In this document: positions 15,444 to 24,352 of the stretch, one piece after another
Position numbering within the stretch: the first letter of the stretch is position 1
Layout of the letters: every line of letters starts with the position of its first letter
Source of the DNA: Methanomicrobiales archaeon
GTDB taxonomy: Archaea; Halobacteriota; Methanomicrobia; Methanomicrobiales; Methanospirillaceae
Assembly (NCBI GenBank): GCA_025350045.1
Contig: JANXYM010000096.1
Location: forward strand, 1-36,679
Direction: 5' to 3'
DNA length: 36,679 bases
Notes under the pieces: generated by a model
Databases searched by the model: none
What the model was told of the DNA's origin: nothing
Seen by the model: the letters and a program-made list of their open reading frames with translations, nothing else
Program-made: the position numbers and the translations under genes

Positions 15444-15492
15444 CCCAGAACAACTGTTTTTTTGTTAAACCTACCCATGGCAGTACAACCGG

Positions 15493-15995
15493 TCAGAGTT
15501 CCATCTTCCCCGGCAGCTCCCGCGCCCATGTGGCAATTGCATTCCAGTCCCGGAAGTCACCAACCGGGACTTCACCAGTTCGGTCAGCTTTCGCTGGATA
15601 AAAGAAAGTTTCGCAGGATCAAGCTTTCCGGCAAACAGGACCGATGATACCGGTGTGATGGGCTCAAGGGATTTTTTCAGGGCTGTCATTGCTGCGTCTG
15701 CTGCCCCGGGATCCGGATTTTTGGGAGCAAGCCCGACTACAAAAGCAGCGACTGGTATTTTTTGGAGTTGCTCGCGATTGTCTCCGACAAATTTTCCGAC
15801 TGTGCCGTCGACACTTCCCATATAGAGCGGCCCGCCAAGTACGATTGCTGTATAACCCGCGAGTGTTGAAACGGTTTTGATCTCGGTGACATCAGCAGCG
15901 AGTCCTGCGGTTGTTAGTTCCTTTCCGATTACCTGTGCGATTTCCGCTGTTGATCCATTCCGCGTTGCATATCCGACAAGAATCCGTGCTGGCAT
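15493..15995 (-). pseudogene. Flavodoxin (HemG/MioC type) with C-terminal frameshift
   Basis: From ATG 15995 the protein reads ARILVGYATRNGSTAEIAQ, the FMN phosphate loop of flavodoxin_5-type domains, then VLGGPLYMGSVDG and FVVGLAPKNPDPGA. After LTELVKS the reading frame changes. One base over, the DNA encodes PVGDFRDWNAIATWARELPG and stops at 15493-15495. This is the conserved C-terminus of the family. The lesion is the loss of one C in a C-run (plus-strand GGG, 15566-15568). As given, the frame would instead continue to 15471 with an unrelated tail. A homopolymer sequencing error is possible. Confidence 0.75.
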
Positions 15996-16094
15996 GGTGG
16001 TTCCTACCGGATATTGGTTTATCCGCAATAATAAATATCAGGACCCTTTGCGGCTTCCGTTGGAATATGTATACTTTTTCTCATATTCCGCCCC

Positions 16095-16811
16095 ATGATG
16101 CAGTTCCCGGCACATGTCACCCTTATCCTTCCCGGGGATGTGATCCATAATTTTCCGGTCATATCACTCATCTTTGCCAATGTTGTCACTATTGTGCTTG
16201 CGATCCTCGGGAACTGGGACCTTGCAACGGTATTGTTCATCTACTGGTCGCAAAGCATCATCCTCGGCCTCTTCACGGTCATATCCATCCAGGGCGCCGA
16301 TACCGATGCCCTTTCTGCCGATCTCAATAAACCCATTCTGGAGCAGAGCGGGACAGAAAGGTTCAGTCCGCGTCTGGTCTGGTTCTACAGGTGTGGCCTT
16401 GCCGGGTTCTTTACCCTCCATTACGGGATCTTCCACTGGGTATATTTCGGGTTCATTGTAGATTTCGGCATTTTCGGGGAGGTGAATTTTGCCGACCCCG
16501 GCATCTGGCTCTCCTGCGGTCTCTTCTTTGCAAACCACCTCTACTCGCATATCCGGTACCGGCACGAGAGTCTTACAGGGGCCAGTTTCATCAACGAGGT
16601 GTTTTTCAGCCCGTACCAACGGATAGTCCCGATGCACCTGACCATCATCTTTGGCAGTATCATGGTGCTGGCCCTGCAGGTATTCGGTATCCAGTCGACA
16701 ATGCCGGTGCTCGTGCTTTTCCTTGTCCTCAAGACACGGTCCGATATCTCTGCCCGCCTGATCAAACATGCACGGGAAGAGCGCCCGGACATGGCTGTGC
16801 AGTACCTGTAA
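16095..16811 (+). CDS. DUF6498-like multi-pass membrane protein
   Basis: This 238-aa protein has about five to six transmembrane segments. It shows the sequence LFIYWSQSIILGLFTVISI near residue 48, a cytoplasmic loop, and then LHYGIFHWVYFGFI and CGLFFANHLYSHIRYR. The YWxQSIILG and LHYGxFHxVY patterns resemble DUF6498 proteins of unknown function. Two Met codons lie in tandem at the start (16095 and 16098). Function is unknown. Confidence 0.65.
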   Translation: MMQFPAHVTLILPGDVIHNFPVISLIFANVVTIVLAILGNWDLATVLFIYWSQSIILGLFTVISIQGADTDALSADLNKPILEQSGTERFSPRLVWFYRCGLAGFFTLHYGIFHWVYFGFIVDFGIFGEVNFADPGIWLSCGLFFANHLYSHIRYRHESLTGASFINEVFFSPYQRIVPMHLTIIFGSIMVLALQVFGIQSTMPVLVLFLVLKTRSDISARLIKHAREERPDMAVQYL

Positions 16812-16901
16812 TAAACCAAAATGCGGATATTGTAGAACAAAAGAGGATAACACTTAAAGAAATAAACACGATTCTAGTACAGAATACCGAGGTAAATTGC
16901 T

Positions 16902-17084
16902 ATGGCCACCGATCCCGTCTGTCTGATGATAGTTGATGAAGAAGATGCAAAATTCACCAGCACCCATAAAGACCTGAAATATTATTTCTGCTGCAACTGG
17001 TGCAAGAAGCAGTTCGATGAGAACCCGAAGCGATACTCGCGGATCTCCAACGATGTAAGTGTGAACTTAAAAGAAGTCAGATAA
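16902..17084 (+). CDS. YHS-domain protein
   Basis: This 60-aa protein is a single YHS domain: DPVCLMIVDEEDAKFTST near the N-terminus, then YYFCCNWCKKQFDENPKRY. The family pattern is DPVCGM...FCS..C...F...P..Y and is thought to bind metal through the cysteines, often beside copper transporters or oxygenases. No such partner is adjacent here. GAGGT at about 16889 precedes ATG 16902 by 8-9 nt. Confidence 0.85.
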   Translation: MATDPVCLMIVDEEDAKFTSTHKDLKYYFCCNWCKKQFDENPKRYSRISNDVSVNLKEVR

Positions 17085-17228
17085 ACGCTTTTTGACCGGG
17101 AAACAACCTCCCGAGCTGACAGGATCCTGACTCCCCCGGAAAAGACTGCCCGGGAAATACGGATCGCGGATATCATTTTAAAGCCATGCGGGCGATACAG
17201 ATACAATAATCCATAGACTGAAGCGATC

Positions 17229-18035
17229 GTGAATCTGATGAAACCCCAAGATGATCCCTGGCTCAAAAACGCACATAAAAATGCCGAACTCCTGGACCAG
17301 GAGATCAAAAATCTGTCGTCATTGACCAATCCAATACGGGAGAATATCCCTGTCATTACCAAATACCAGGATTTCTGGAACCAGGCAAAACGGATCACTA
17401 CGTTATTCAAAGAGCTAAAACCGCTTTCCCAGAGTGACCGGGATCTGCTCTGGAAACAGTTCAATGCCCTCTGCTGGGAAGTAAAAGAGAAACAAAAGAC
17501 CGGATACGGAACTCTGGAATCCCTGTCACAGGGGCATCTCGATGAAATTATGAAATGCGTGGAACTGGCAAAACTTCCCCCCGGTGCCCCCGCCCCGGAG
17601 ATCCATGAACTGGTGGAACGTGGGCAGGCACTCAAAAATGCCGGTGACCTGCTGGGAAAGTTCAAGCACGAGATGATTGCAAAACACAAGAAAACCTGTT
17701 TTGATCATATCCAGAAGATTCGTATAATCCATGACGATGCCTGGATGTCGGTAAAAGCAGGAAAGCCCCGGGAGTCGGAAACAGAGTCCCGTATCCGCAA
17801 AAACCTTGACGCCAATTATGAGCGTTACCGGAAAGCGGCAAACGCCCTCGAGAATTTCCAGATCGGCAAAGGCCATATACGTAAATTTCTCTCCACATGC
17901 GAGGATCCCGAGAAGATCGCCCATGCAACTGCCAGGCTCGCTGAAACCGAGCAGCGGATAAAGGATATTGAAGAGGGTATCCGGAAGCTGGAAAAATGGA
18001 TTGAGGTTGATGAGCGAATTCTGAAGGGGAGCTGA
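17229..18035 (+). CDS. Coiled-coil protein, DUF349-like segment
   Basis: This 268-aa hydrophilic, almost wholly helical protein has no signal peptide or membrane helix. FWNQAKRITTLFKELKPLS followed by LLWKQFNALCWEVKEKQK resembles the repeat of DUF349 proteins. The C-terminal third (about residues 180-262) is a heptad-rich coiled coil with many Lys/Glu. The function is unknown. The start may be GTG 17229 or ATG 17238; neither has a clear Shine-Dalgarno. TTTTAAAG at 17177-17184 could be the TATA box. Confidence 0.65.
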   Translation: MNLMKPQDDPWLKNAHKNAELLDQEIKNLSSLTNPIRENIPVITKYQDFWNQAKRITTLFKELKPLSQSDRDLLWKQFNALCWEVKEKQKTGYGTLESLSQGHLDEIMKCVELAKLPPGAPAPEIHELVERGQALKNAGDLLGKFKHEMIAKHKKTCFDHIQKIRIIHDDAWMSVKAGKPRESETESRIRKNLDANYERYRKAANALENFQIGKGHIRKFLSTCEDPEKIAHATARLAETEQRIKDIEEGIRKLEKWIEVDERILKGS

Positions 18036-18102
18036 CCACTCTTTTTGTCCAATGGTTTGTGGCCTCAAGATTTATTGATTGATTTATCCCGGTCGACGCC
18101 CC

Positions 18103-18118
18103 TCCGGTCCTGACCGGA
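18103..18118. terminator. GC-rich palindrome between convergent genes
   Basis: TCCGGTCCTGACCGGA has 7-bp perfect arms and a 2-nt centre. It lies between the ends of the coiled-coil gene (18035) and the convergent CARF-like gene (18138). A terminator or transcription barrier role is inferred from position only. Confidence 0.35.
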
Positions 18119-18137
18119 TTTCAGCCCCTGCAGGAGA

Positions 18138-18950
18138 TCACGAGAGTCCGGAAGGGCTCCCGACACTCCTTTTTTTCATCCGTGCTGAATATACGAATAA
18201 TGCCAGCTCGCCATCCGGGGTGATGGTGTAGAGTTTTTGCTGGTTGTTGTCCGGATCGGTCTCCTCCCGGATAAGGTTCCACCGGACCAGGGTAGCCAGA
18301 AGTTGGGAGAATGCTGCCGGAGAGAGTTCCTTTCCTGTGGATCCCTCCTCTCCATCCCGGACCGGGATCTTCCAGACACAGGTCTCGTTGAACAAGGTCT
18401 CTTTTGGCACCAGAGTACTCGCCCCCTTCCCATGTTCCTGACCCCGGAAGAGAATGGTCAGGATCACGAGATAGTGCGGGTTGGAAGGCAGGGTCTTTGT
18501 GGGAAGCGATGGAACCGGCACTCTTCGGGAAGGGGAATTGCCGAATGCGTAATAGGAGTCCCCTTCTACCCAGAGTGACATGGAGAAAAGGCCCAGCGAG
18601 AGGCGTTTTGAGCCAGCGGAGATATCGAATGTATACCGGGCATCCGGGTGTTCGCTGAATATCCCCAGCACCGGGTCACGAATCGCATTGAACGTTGCCG
18701 CATCGACATAGACCAGTGCACAGGCTATATTCCGGGAGAGGGAGATGGAATTCACTTCATCAATCGCATCGCGGATGGTGCATTTCCACCCCTGTTTCTG
18801 GGCATCATCACGGGACGAGTTGGTATAGACCTCTTTTTCAGCAAAGATGAACGTGTGAGTGATGGTGTGGAGATCCTTAAGGACAGCAGGATAGGTTTTA
18901 TGGATACTGTCACCCGCGCTGATGATGTGGATGTGTTCCTGCGAATCCAT
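18138..18950 (-). CDS. CARF-like sensor with winged helix (DUF6293/Csa3-like)
   Basis: The N-terminal half (about residues 1-130) is Rossmann-like: EHIHIISAGDSIHKTYPAVL, then YTFDISAGSKRLSLGLFSM, a motif like the ligand loop of CARF domains that bind cyclic oligoadenylates. The C-terminal part (about 195-255) looks like a winged helix (AAFSQLLATLVRWNLI, YTITPDGELALFV). This resembles DUF6293/Csa3-like transcription factors. ATG 18950 is preferred over 18974 because a TATA-like TTTATGA lies 21-27 nt upstream. No CRISPR array or cas gene is in the window, so the signal it senses is unknown. Confidence 0.7.
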   Translation of the reverse strand: MDSQEHIHIISAGDSIHKTYPAVLKDLHTITHTFIFAEKEVYTNSSRDDAQKQGWKCTIRDAIDEVNSISLSRNIACALVYVDAATFNAIRDPVLGIFSEHPDARYTFDISAGSKRLSLGLFSMSLWVEGDSYYAFGNSPSRRVPVPSLPTKTLPSNPHYLVILTILFRGQEHGKGASTLVPKETLFNETCVWKIPVRDGEEGSTGKELSPAAFSQLLATLVRWNLIREETDPDNNQQKLYTITPDGELALFVYSARMKKRSVGSPSGLS

Positions 18951-18970
18951 GAATATTATCCGGATTTGGA

Positions 18971-18977
18971 TCATAAA
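18971..18977 (-). promoter_or_regulatory. TATA box of the CARF-like gene
   Basis: TTTATGA on the minus strand lies 21-27 nt upstream of ATG 18950. This fits a leaderless transcript and helps choose that start. Confidence 0.35.
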
Positions 18978-19030
18978 TGGTTGTCTTTGGATCCGGTACC
19001 ATTTTCCGGTAGAAATCCTCTACCAGAACA

Positions 19031-19050
19031 AAACTAAAAAAAAATTTTTT
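19031..19050 (-). terminator. T-tract terminator of hppA
   Basis: At the end of hppA the minus strand reads TAAAAAATTTTTTTTTAG, with a run of nine Ts directly after the stop codon. Confidence 0.6.
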
Positions 19051-21109
19051 AAATGAAGAGCGGCGCAAGCACGAGCGTTAAGGTAGCAAGGAGCTTGATG
19101 AGCACGTGGAGCGACGGCCCGGCAGTATCCTTGAACGGGTCGCCAACCGTATCCCCGATGACCGCTGCCTTGTGGGCCTCGCTCTTCTTACCGCCATGGA
19201 CACCGGTCTCGATGTATTTCTTGGCATTGTCCCATGCACCACCGCTGTTATTGAGAATGAGTGCCATGAGGATACCGGTGATGGTTGCTACCATGAGGAA
19301 ACCGGCGAGGGCTTCGTACTTCATGGTGACACCGATGACGATCGGGAACAAGATCACAAGGGCGCCGGGAAGGATCATGTTCTTCAGCGCACCCTGGGTC
19401 GTGATATCGATGACACGGGCATAGTCGGGCTTTTTGGTTCCTGCCATGATACCGGGATCCTTGAACTGGATGCGGACCTCTTCGATAACATATTGCGCAG
19501 TCTTGGAGACTGCACGGATGGCGAGGCTTGCAAAGAGGAAGACAAGCATTGCGCCGATGAGCGCTCCGACAAAAACGTTCACGTTTGCCAGGTTGACAAC
19601 ATCGAATGCCTTGCCGGTGAGCTTGGAAATGTCGGCCATATAGGCGTTGAAGAGCAGGAATACCGCGAGGGATGCACTGCCGATGGCATACCCTTTGGTA
19701 AGTGCCTTTGTTGTGTTGCCGGCAGCGTCAAGTTTGTCCATGCGATGCCTGACTTCGTCAGGGGCCTGGCTCATCTCGACGATACCGCCGGCATTGTCGG
19801 CAATAGGGCCGAAAGTGTCCATGGTAAGGACGTAGGCGCAGACCATCAGCATACCGATGGTTGCAACGGCAGTGCCATAGAGGCCGCCCTGGGGGATGCC
19901 GGTCATGGTCCCGCACCAGTACGAAGCGAGGAGGGAAATTCCGATAAGGACTGCCGGAACCGCGGTGGTTTCGAGACCGACCGAGAATCCCATGATGAGG
20001 TTGGTTCCCGCGCCGGTCTCAGAGGCGTCAGCGATATCCTGCACCGGCCGGTAGTGGTGGTCGGTATAGTAGAGGGTGACCCTGAGGAAGGCTACGGAAA
20101 GGGCAATACCAATGAAACCTGCAAGGACGAAGTACATCCAGCCGGGTGTTGCACCGAGGAGGAAATAGACACCGCCAGCGAGGAAGAATGCTGAGATGAG
20201 GGCGGTGATATAGTATCCGCGGTTCATGGCGTCCATCGGGTCGGCACCATCAACGCCCTTGACGGAAAGGATACCGATCATGCTCGCGAGGAGACCGAGC
20301 GAACACATGACGATGGGGAAAAGGATTCCGTTGACACCGAAGATGGGGAAGAGCGCGACACCGAGGATCATTGCACCGATGTTCTCGGCTGCAGTGGATT
20401 CGAAGAGGTCAGCGCCACGGCCTGCACAGTCACCGACATTGTCACCGACGAGATCTGCAATAGTGGCCGGGTTCCGGACATCGTCTTCAGGGATACCGGC
20501 CTCGATTTTGCCGACAATGTCTGCACCGACATCAGCGGCTTTCGTGTAGATACCGCCACCGAGCTGGGCGAAGAGTGCCACGAACGAGGCACCAAAGGCG
20601 AATCCGATGATGACGAACGGGGTATGGGTCGGGTCTGCACCGAGGGCGATATACGTCAGTGAGACACCGAGGAGTGACATCGAGGTGATGATCAGACCTG
20701 AGATGGCCCCGCCGCGGAACGAGAAGTCAAGTGCTTTCCCGTCGCTGGTCTGCGCTGCTGCTGCCGTGCGGATGTTGGTCCTTACGGCAATCCACATGGC
20801 AACGACGCCGGCAACTGCGCTGCAGGTTGCACCGACAATAAAAGCAGCTGCCGTAGCGAGGGCAATCGCCTGTTGTCCGGTGAGATAATAAATAGCAAAG
20901 ATCACCACTGCAGATACGATGGCAAGCACGGCGATAGTCGAATACTGGCGCTTGATGAATGCTTCTGCACCCACCCGGATCGCATCGGCAACCTCGCGCA
21001 TCTTGGGCGTACCCTCATCCTGTGAGAGGAGGTTACGCGTCAGGATTGCTGCAAGTCCCAGAGCGATGATACATATCGCAATTACGATGAGTAATACAAA
21101 GTCGATCAT
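19049..21109 (-). CDS. hppA: Membrane-bound ion-pumping pyrophosphatase
   Basis: This 686-aa protein couples hydrolysis of pyrophosphate to pumping of H+ or Na+ across the cytoplasmic membrane. The substrate motif DVGADIVGK lies at residues 193-201, followed by DLVGDNVGDCAGRGADLFES. GNTTKA lies at 464-469; Lys at 468, where K+-dependent enzymes have Ala, points to a K+-independent enzyme. About 16 hydrophobic helices are present. ATG 21109 (MIDFVLLIVIAI) is chosen because GGGAGGTC lies just upstream and the family starts there; the longer in-frame extension is leader. Ion specificity cannot be settled by eye. Confidence 0.96.
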   Translation of the reverse strand: MIDFVLLIVIAICIIALGLAAILTRNLLSQDEGTPKMREVADAIRVGAEAFIKRQYSTIAVLAIVSAVVIFAIYYLTGQQAIALATAAAFIVGATCSAVAGVVAMWIAVRTNIRTAAAAQTSDGKALDFSFRGGAISGLIITSMSLLGVSLTYIALGADPTHTPFVIIGFAFGASFVALFAQLGGGIYTKAADVGADIVGKIEAGIPEDDVRNPATIADLVGDNVGDCAGRGADLFESTAAENIGAMILGVALFPIFGVNGILFPIVMCSLGLLASMIGILSVKGVDGADPMDAMNRGYYITALISAFFLAGGVYFLLGATPGWMYFVLAGFIGIALSVAFLRVTLYYTDHHYRPVQDIADASETGAGTNLIMGFSVGLETTAVPAVLIGISLLASYWCGTMTGIPQGGLYGTAVATIGMLMVCAYVLTMDTFGPIADNAGGIVEMSQAPDEVRHRMDKLDAAGNTTKALTKGYAIGSASLAVFLLFNAYMADISKLTGKAFDVVNLANVNVFVGALIGAMLVFLFASLAIRAVSKTAQYVIEEVRIQFKDPGIMAGTKKPDYARVIDITTQGALKNMILPGALVILFPIVIGVTMKYEALAGFLMVATITGILMALILNNSGGAWDNAKKYIETGVHGGKKSEAHKAAVIGDTVGDPFKDTAGPSLHVLIKLLATLTLVLAPLFI

Positions 21110-21350
21110 TCCATGACCTCCCTGCTGTGCCAGAGGGAACCCTGCAAACCGACGGAACAGAACGTATTGACCGCTCGAGACTGAACCGCCCGAAAGAGGA
21201 TCCGGGTAACACACCAGGTATGATAAATTGGCATCGGCAGTATTCTGCCAGACCGGAACCAAAGGATGGCGCAACGGTTCCCGGGATATCCCCGATTTTT
21301 CCCACAACCCATCCTAAGAGATCATTAGTGCTTTTTTGAGACATTAAACT
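21110..21350 (-). promoter_or_regulatory. Long leader and promoter of hppA
   Basis: About 200 bp of non-coding DNA separates a TATA-like region (minus-strand TTTAATGT at about 21343-21350) from ATG 21109. Near the start codon CCCTCTG and CAGGGAGG can pair and would cover the Shine-Dalgarno. The same frame is open but bears no homology to pyrophosphatases. Confidence 0.35.
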
Positions 21351-21497
21351 TTTATCATTATTCCGGCAATGCACCACATCCCGGTATTATTCCTGCAGGC
21401 AAACGGTGCTCTTGTTTTTTGATTTTTTATCTGATTTTCCGCTTTTCCCCCATTTCCCGGCGTTTTTTCATGAATTATCGGATATTGTACTGGTTTT

Positions 21498-21512
21498 CTG
21501 GCATTATGCCAG
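21498..21512. promoter_or_regulatory. Perfect 15-bp palindrome upstream of echA
   Basis: CTGGCATTATGCCAG has 7-bp arms around one central T, 64 bp before the echA start and close to AT-rich promoter sequence (GATTAATAATGATAAA at about 21530-21545). It looks like a dimeric regulator operator. Confidence 0.5.
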
Positions 21513-21575
21513 TCACGCGCAATTCACTATGATTAATAATGATAAATTCTCATATTCATTGAGGGAGGGTATCTG

Positions 21576-23492
21576 GTGCAACTTGCGCAGCTGTTAATAT
21601 TTCTCATCCTGTTTCCGCTCATTGCCGCGTTCTTCCTGTTCCTGGCAAAAAAGGACATGGAACGCGCCTTGATTGTGAAATTGTCCGCACTGGCCATTGC
21701 TATCGTCAGTGTCTACCTGTTGATTTCGACCTATAATAAGGGGGCCCTGCTGGTTTCAGTCATCCCGGCCGAGCCGACCGGCATTCTCATGTTTATCTTT
21801 GAGATGCTGATTGCCGTCTTCATCCTGTATCTCGGTATCGTGCACAAGAAGTGGCTCGTTGTGGCACTTATCCTTGTCCAGTCCGTAGCGATGCTCTGGT
21901 TCGAACTGGTGTACGCCCATTCCGTCCATGTGCAGTCGAACCTGTTCATCGATGAATTCTCGAATATCATGGCACTCATCATCGGTATCATCGGCTGTCT
22001 CATCTGTGTGTATTCGCTTGGGTACATGAAGTTCTTCCATGAGCACCACCCCGAGATGCCTGACCGAAGGCCATGGTTCTTTGCCATCCTGTTCGTCTTC
22101 CTTGCCGCGATGTTCGGGCTGGTCTTCTCCAATAATATCCTCTGGGTCTATTTCTTCTGGGAGGTCACCACCCTTTGTTCATTCCTGCTGATAGGGTACA
22201 CGAAGACCGAGGAAGCCACCACTAACGCATTCAATGCTCTGTGGATGAACCTGCTGGGCGGTGTCGCGTTTGCCGGTGCTATCATCTACCTTGCCATGTT
22301 CGGCAACGGTATCATGGGACTTGACGCACTGCTCGCGTCCGGTAAAGTTATTGCCCTCATCCCGGCCGCTCTCATCGGATTTGCCGGTCTCACCAAGGCA
22401 GCCCAGCTGCCGTTCTCCTCATGGCTTGTTGGGGCAATGGTTGCTCCCACCCCGGTCTCGGCACTCCTGCACTCCAGTACCATGGTCAAAGCCGGTGTCT
22501 ATATTCTCGTCCGGCTTGCCCCCATTTTCCAGGCCACCTTCACCGGGTACATGCTTGCCATGGTGGGTGCACTCACCTTCCTTATTGCATCCGGTATTGC
22601 CATATCCCAGAGCAATGCAAAACGGGTGCTTGCGTATTCCACGATCGCAAACCTCGGTCTCATTGTAGCCTGTGCCGGTATCGGGACATACGAAGCGATC
22701 TGGGCTGCAATCCTCCTGATTGTGTTCCACGCAGTCTCCAAGTCCCTGCTCTTCCTCTCGGTCGGAACTGTCGAACACCGGATTAAGAGCCGCGAAATCG
22801 ATGATATGAACGGGCTCATAGTCCGGATGCCGAAGATCGCTGCGATGATGGTGATCGGTATTGCCGGTATGTTCCTGGCACCATTCGGCATGTTGATCTC
22901 CAAGTGGGCGGCAATTCGGGCGTTCATCGATGTGCCGTACGGTTTTCTCTTTGTAGTTATCCTCGCTTTCGGGAGCGCCATCACGTTATTCTTCTGGGCC
23001 AAGTGGATGGGTAAGATCATTACCGTCACTTCTGACAGCAAAAACATCGAAGGAGAGGTTGATCACAGTGAGTGGGCGGCCTTGGTTTCGCTTGCCGGAC
23101 TCTCGTTTATCACAACTCTGGTCTTCCCGCTGCTCTCGACAAAACTTCTTGAGCCCTTCCTTATGACAAATTATGGTCACGTGGCCCAGCTTTCGCAGGA
23201 CAATATCATTATCATGATCCTGATGCTCCTCCTCCTCGTCATCCTGCCGCTGAGCATCCTGATACCCCAGAGAAAGCACAAGCATGTTGCCCCTTACATG
23301 GGCGGCAGGACCACCACGCACGATATGCGGTTCTCGGGATCTCTGGGCGTCCAGAAAAAGACGGTGCTCTCGAATTACTATCTCCACGAGTATTTCGGCG
23401 AAACGAAACTCAGAACCGCAGGTGTCTGGATCTGTTCAGCCGTAATCGGCGTCATGTTTATTGCAACCGTACTGCGGGGGGTGATCCTGTGA
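21576..23492 (+). CDS. echA: Ech hydrogenase subunit A (NuoL-like ion pump)
   Basis: EchA is the large antiporter-like membrane subunit of the energy-converting [NiFe] hydrogenase, homologous to NuoL. The 638-aa protein has over a dozen helices. The signature region FAGLTKAAQLPFSSWLVGAM at about residues 268-288 carries the proton-channel lysine, followed by APTPVSALLHSSTMVKAGVY with a second conserved lysine. VFHAVSKSLLFL near 385 supplies a further channel residue. GTG 21576 has a strong GGGAGGG 7 nt upstream. It is the first gene of echABCDEF and its stop overlaps echB. Confidence 0.93.
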   Translation: MQLAQLLIFLILFPLIAAFFLFLAKKDMERALIVKLSALAIAIVSVYLLISTYNKGALLVSVIPAEPTGILMFIFEMLIAVFILYLGIVHKKWLVVALILVQSVAMLWFELVYAHSVHVQSNLFIDEFSNIMALIIGIIGCLICVYSLGYMKFFHEHHPEMPDRRPWFFAILFVFLAAMFGLVFSNNILWVYFFWEVTTLCSFLLIGYTKTEEATTNAFNALWMNLLGGVAFAGAIIYLAMFGNGIMGLDALLASGKVIALIPAALIGFAGLTKAAQLPFSSWLVGAMVAPTPVSALLHSSTMVKAGVYILVRLAPIFQATFTGYMLAMVGALTFLIASGIAISQSNAKRVLAYSTIANLGLIVACAGIGTYEAIWAAILLIVFHAVSKSLLFLSVGTVEHRIKSREIDDMNGLIVRMPKIAAMMVIGIAGMFLAPFGMLISKWAAIRAFIDVPYGFLFVVILAFGSAITLFFWAKWMGKIITVTSDSKNIEGEVDHSEWAALVSLAGLSFITTLVFPLLSTKLLEPFLMTNYGHVAQLSQDNIIIMILMLLLLVILPLSILIPQRKHKHVAPYMGGRTTTHDMRFSGSLGVQKKTVLSNYYLHEYFGETKLRTAGVWICSAVIGVMFIATVLRGVIL

Positions 23493-24352
23493 TTAATATA
23501 GTCTGGGCAATTGTCTTTATCCTCGTAGCACCCGTTGTCGGCGGACTGGTTGCCGGGATTGACCGGAAGATCACCGCACACATGCAGGGCAGGGTCGGGC
23601 CGTCCATCCTGCAGCCATTCTACGATGTGGGCAAGCTCTTCGAAAAGGAACAGACGGTTGTAAATGAGACGCAGATCTTCTACGCGATCTGTTACGTCAT
23701 CTTCATGATCTTCACCGGGGCGCTCTTCTTTGCAGGAGGCGACCTGCTGCTGGTCGTCTTTGCGCTCACGCTTGCACAGATCTTCCTTGTGCTGGGTGCG
23801 TTTGCCGCGAACTCCCCCTACAGTTACGTTGGAGCGGAACGGGAACTGCTCCAGATCATGGCCTATGAACCGATGGTGATCCTGACCGCAGTGGGAATGT
23901 TTGTCGCAACAAAGAGCTTCAATGTCAGTGATATTGCATCGAGTACGACACCAGTTATCCTTCTCATCCCCGGTATCTTCCTTGGTTTCCTCTATGTGCT
24001 GACCATCAAGCTGCGCAAATCGCCGTTCGATATATCAACATCGCACCACGCACACCAGGAAATTGTAAAGGGCGTTACCACTGAATTTTCCGGCCCGTCG
24101 CTCGGGCTCATCGAGATCACCCACTGGTATGAGACGGTCTTTTTACTGGGATTCGTTTACCTCTTCTTCGGGTTCAACCCGTTGATCGGTGTAGTTGCTG
24201 TTATCATAGTTTACCTGCTGGAGATCCTGATCGATAACACGAATGCCCGTGTGAAGTGGCAGCTTGTGGTGAAGAGCTCGTGGCTGATCGCCGCTATCGT
24301 GGGTATGGTCAACCTGGCTGCACTCTACTACCTGTCCGGAGGTGTTCCATGA
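23489..24352 (+). CDS. echB: Ech hydrogenase subunit B (NuoH-like)
   Basis: EchB is the membrane subunit that links the hydrogenase arm to the ion-pumping arm, homologous to NuoH. The 287-aa protein has about eight helices. Family segments include AGIDRKITAHMQGRVGPS near residue 25, with the invariant R-x-GP(S), NSPYSYVGAERELLQIMAYE near 115, and the later LRKSPFDISTSHHAHQEIV and KGVTTEFSGPSLGLIEITHW. GTG 23489 overlaps the echA stop (GTGA), and its stop overlaps echC (ATGA). Confidence 0.93.
   Translation: MINIVWAIVFILVAPVVGGLVAGIDRKITAHMQGRVGPSILQPFYDVGKLFEKEQTVVNETQIFYAICYVIFMIFTGALFFAGGDLLLVVFALTLAQIFLVLGAFAANSPYSYVGAERELLQIMAYEPMVILTAVGMFVATKSFNVSDIASSTTPVILLIPGIFLGFLYVLTIKLRKSPFDISTSHHAHQEIVKGVTTEFSGPSLGLIEITHWYETVFLLGFVYLFFGFNPLIGVVAVIIVYLLEILIDNTNARVKWQLVVKSSWLIAAIVGMVNLAALYYLSGGVP

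Noticed and set aside
19106-20194. Long plus-strand reading frame of 362 aa inside hppA
   Set aside because: It is the reverse-strand shadow of the pyrophosphatase gene and has no recognisable domain.
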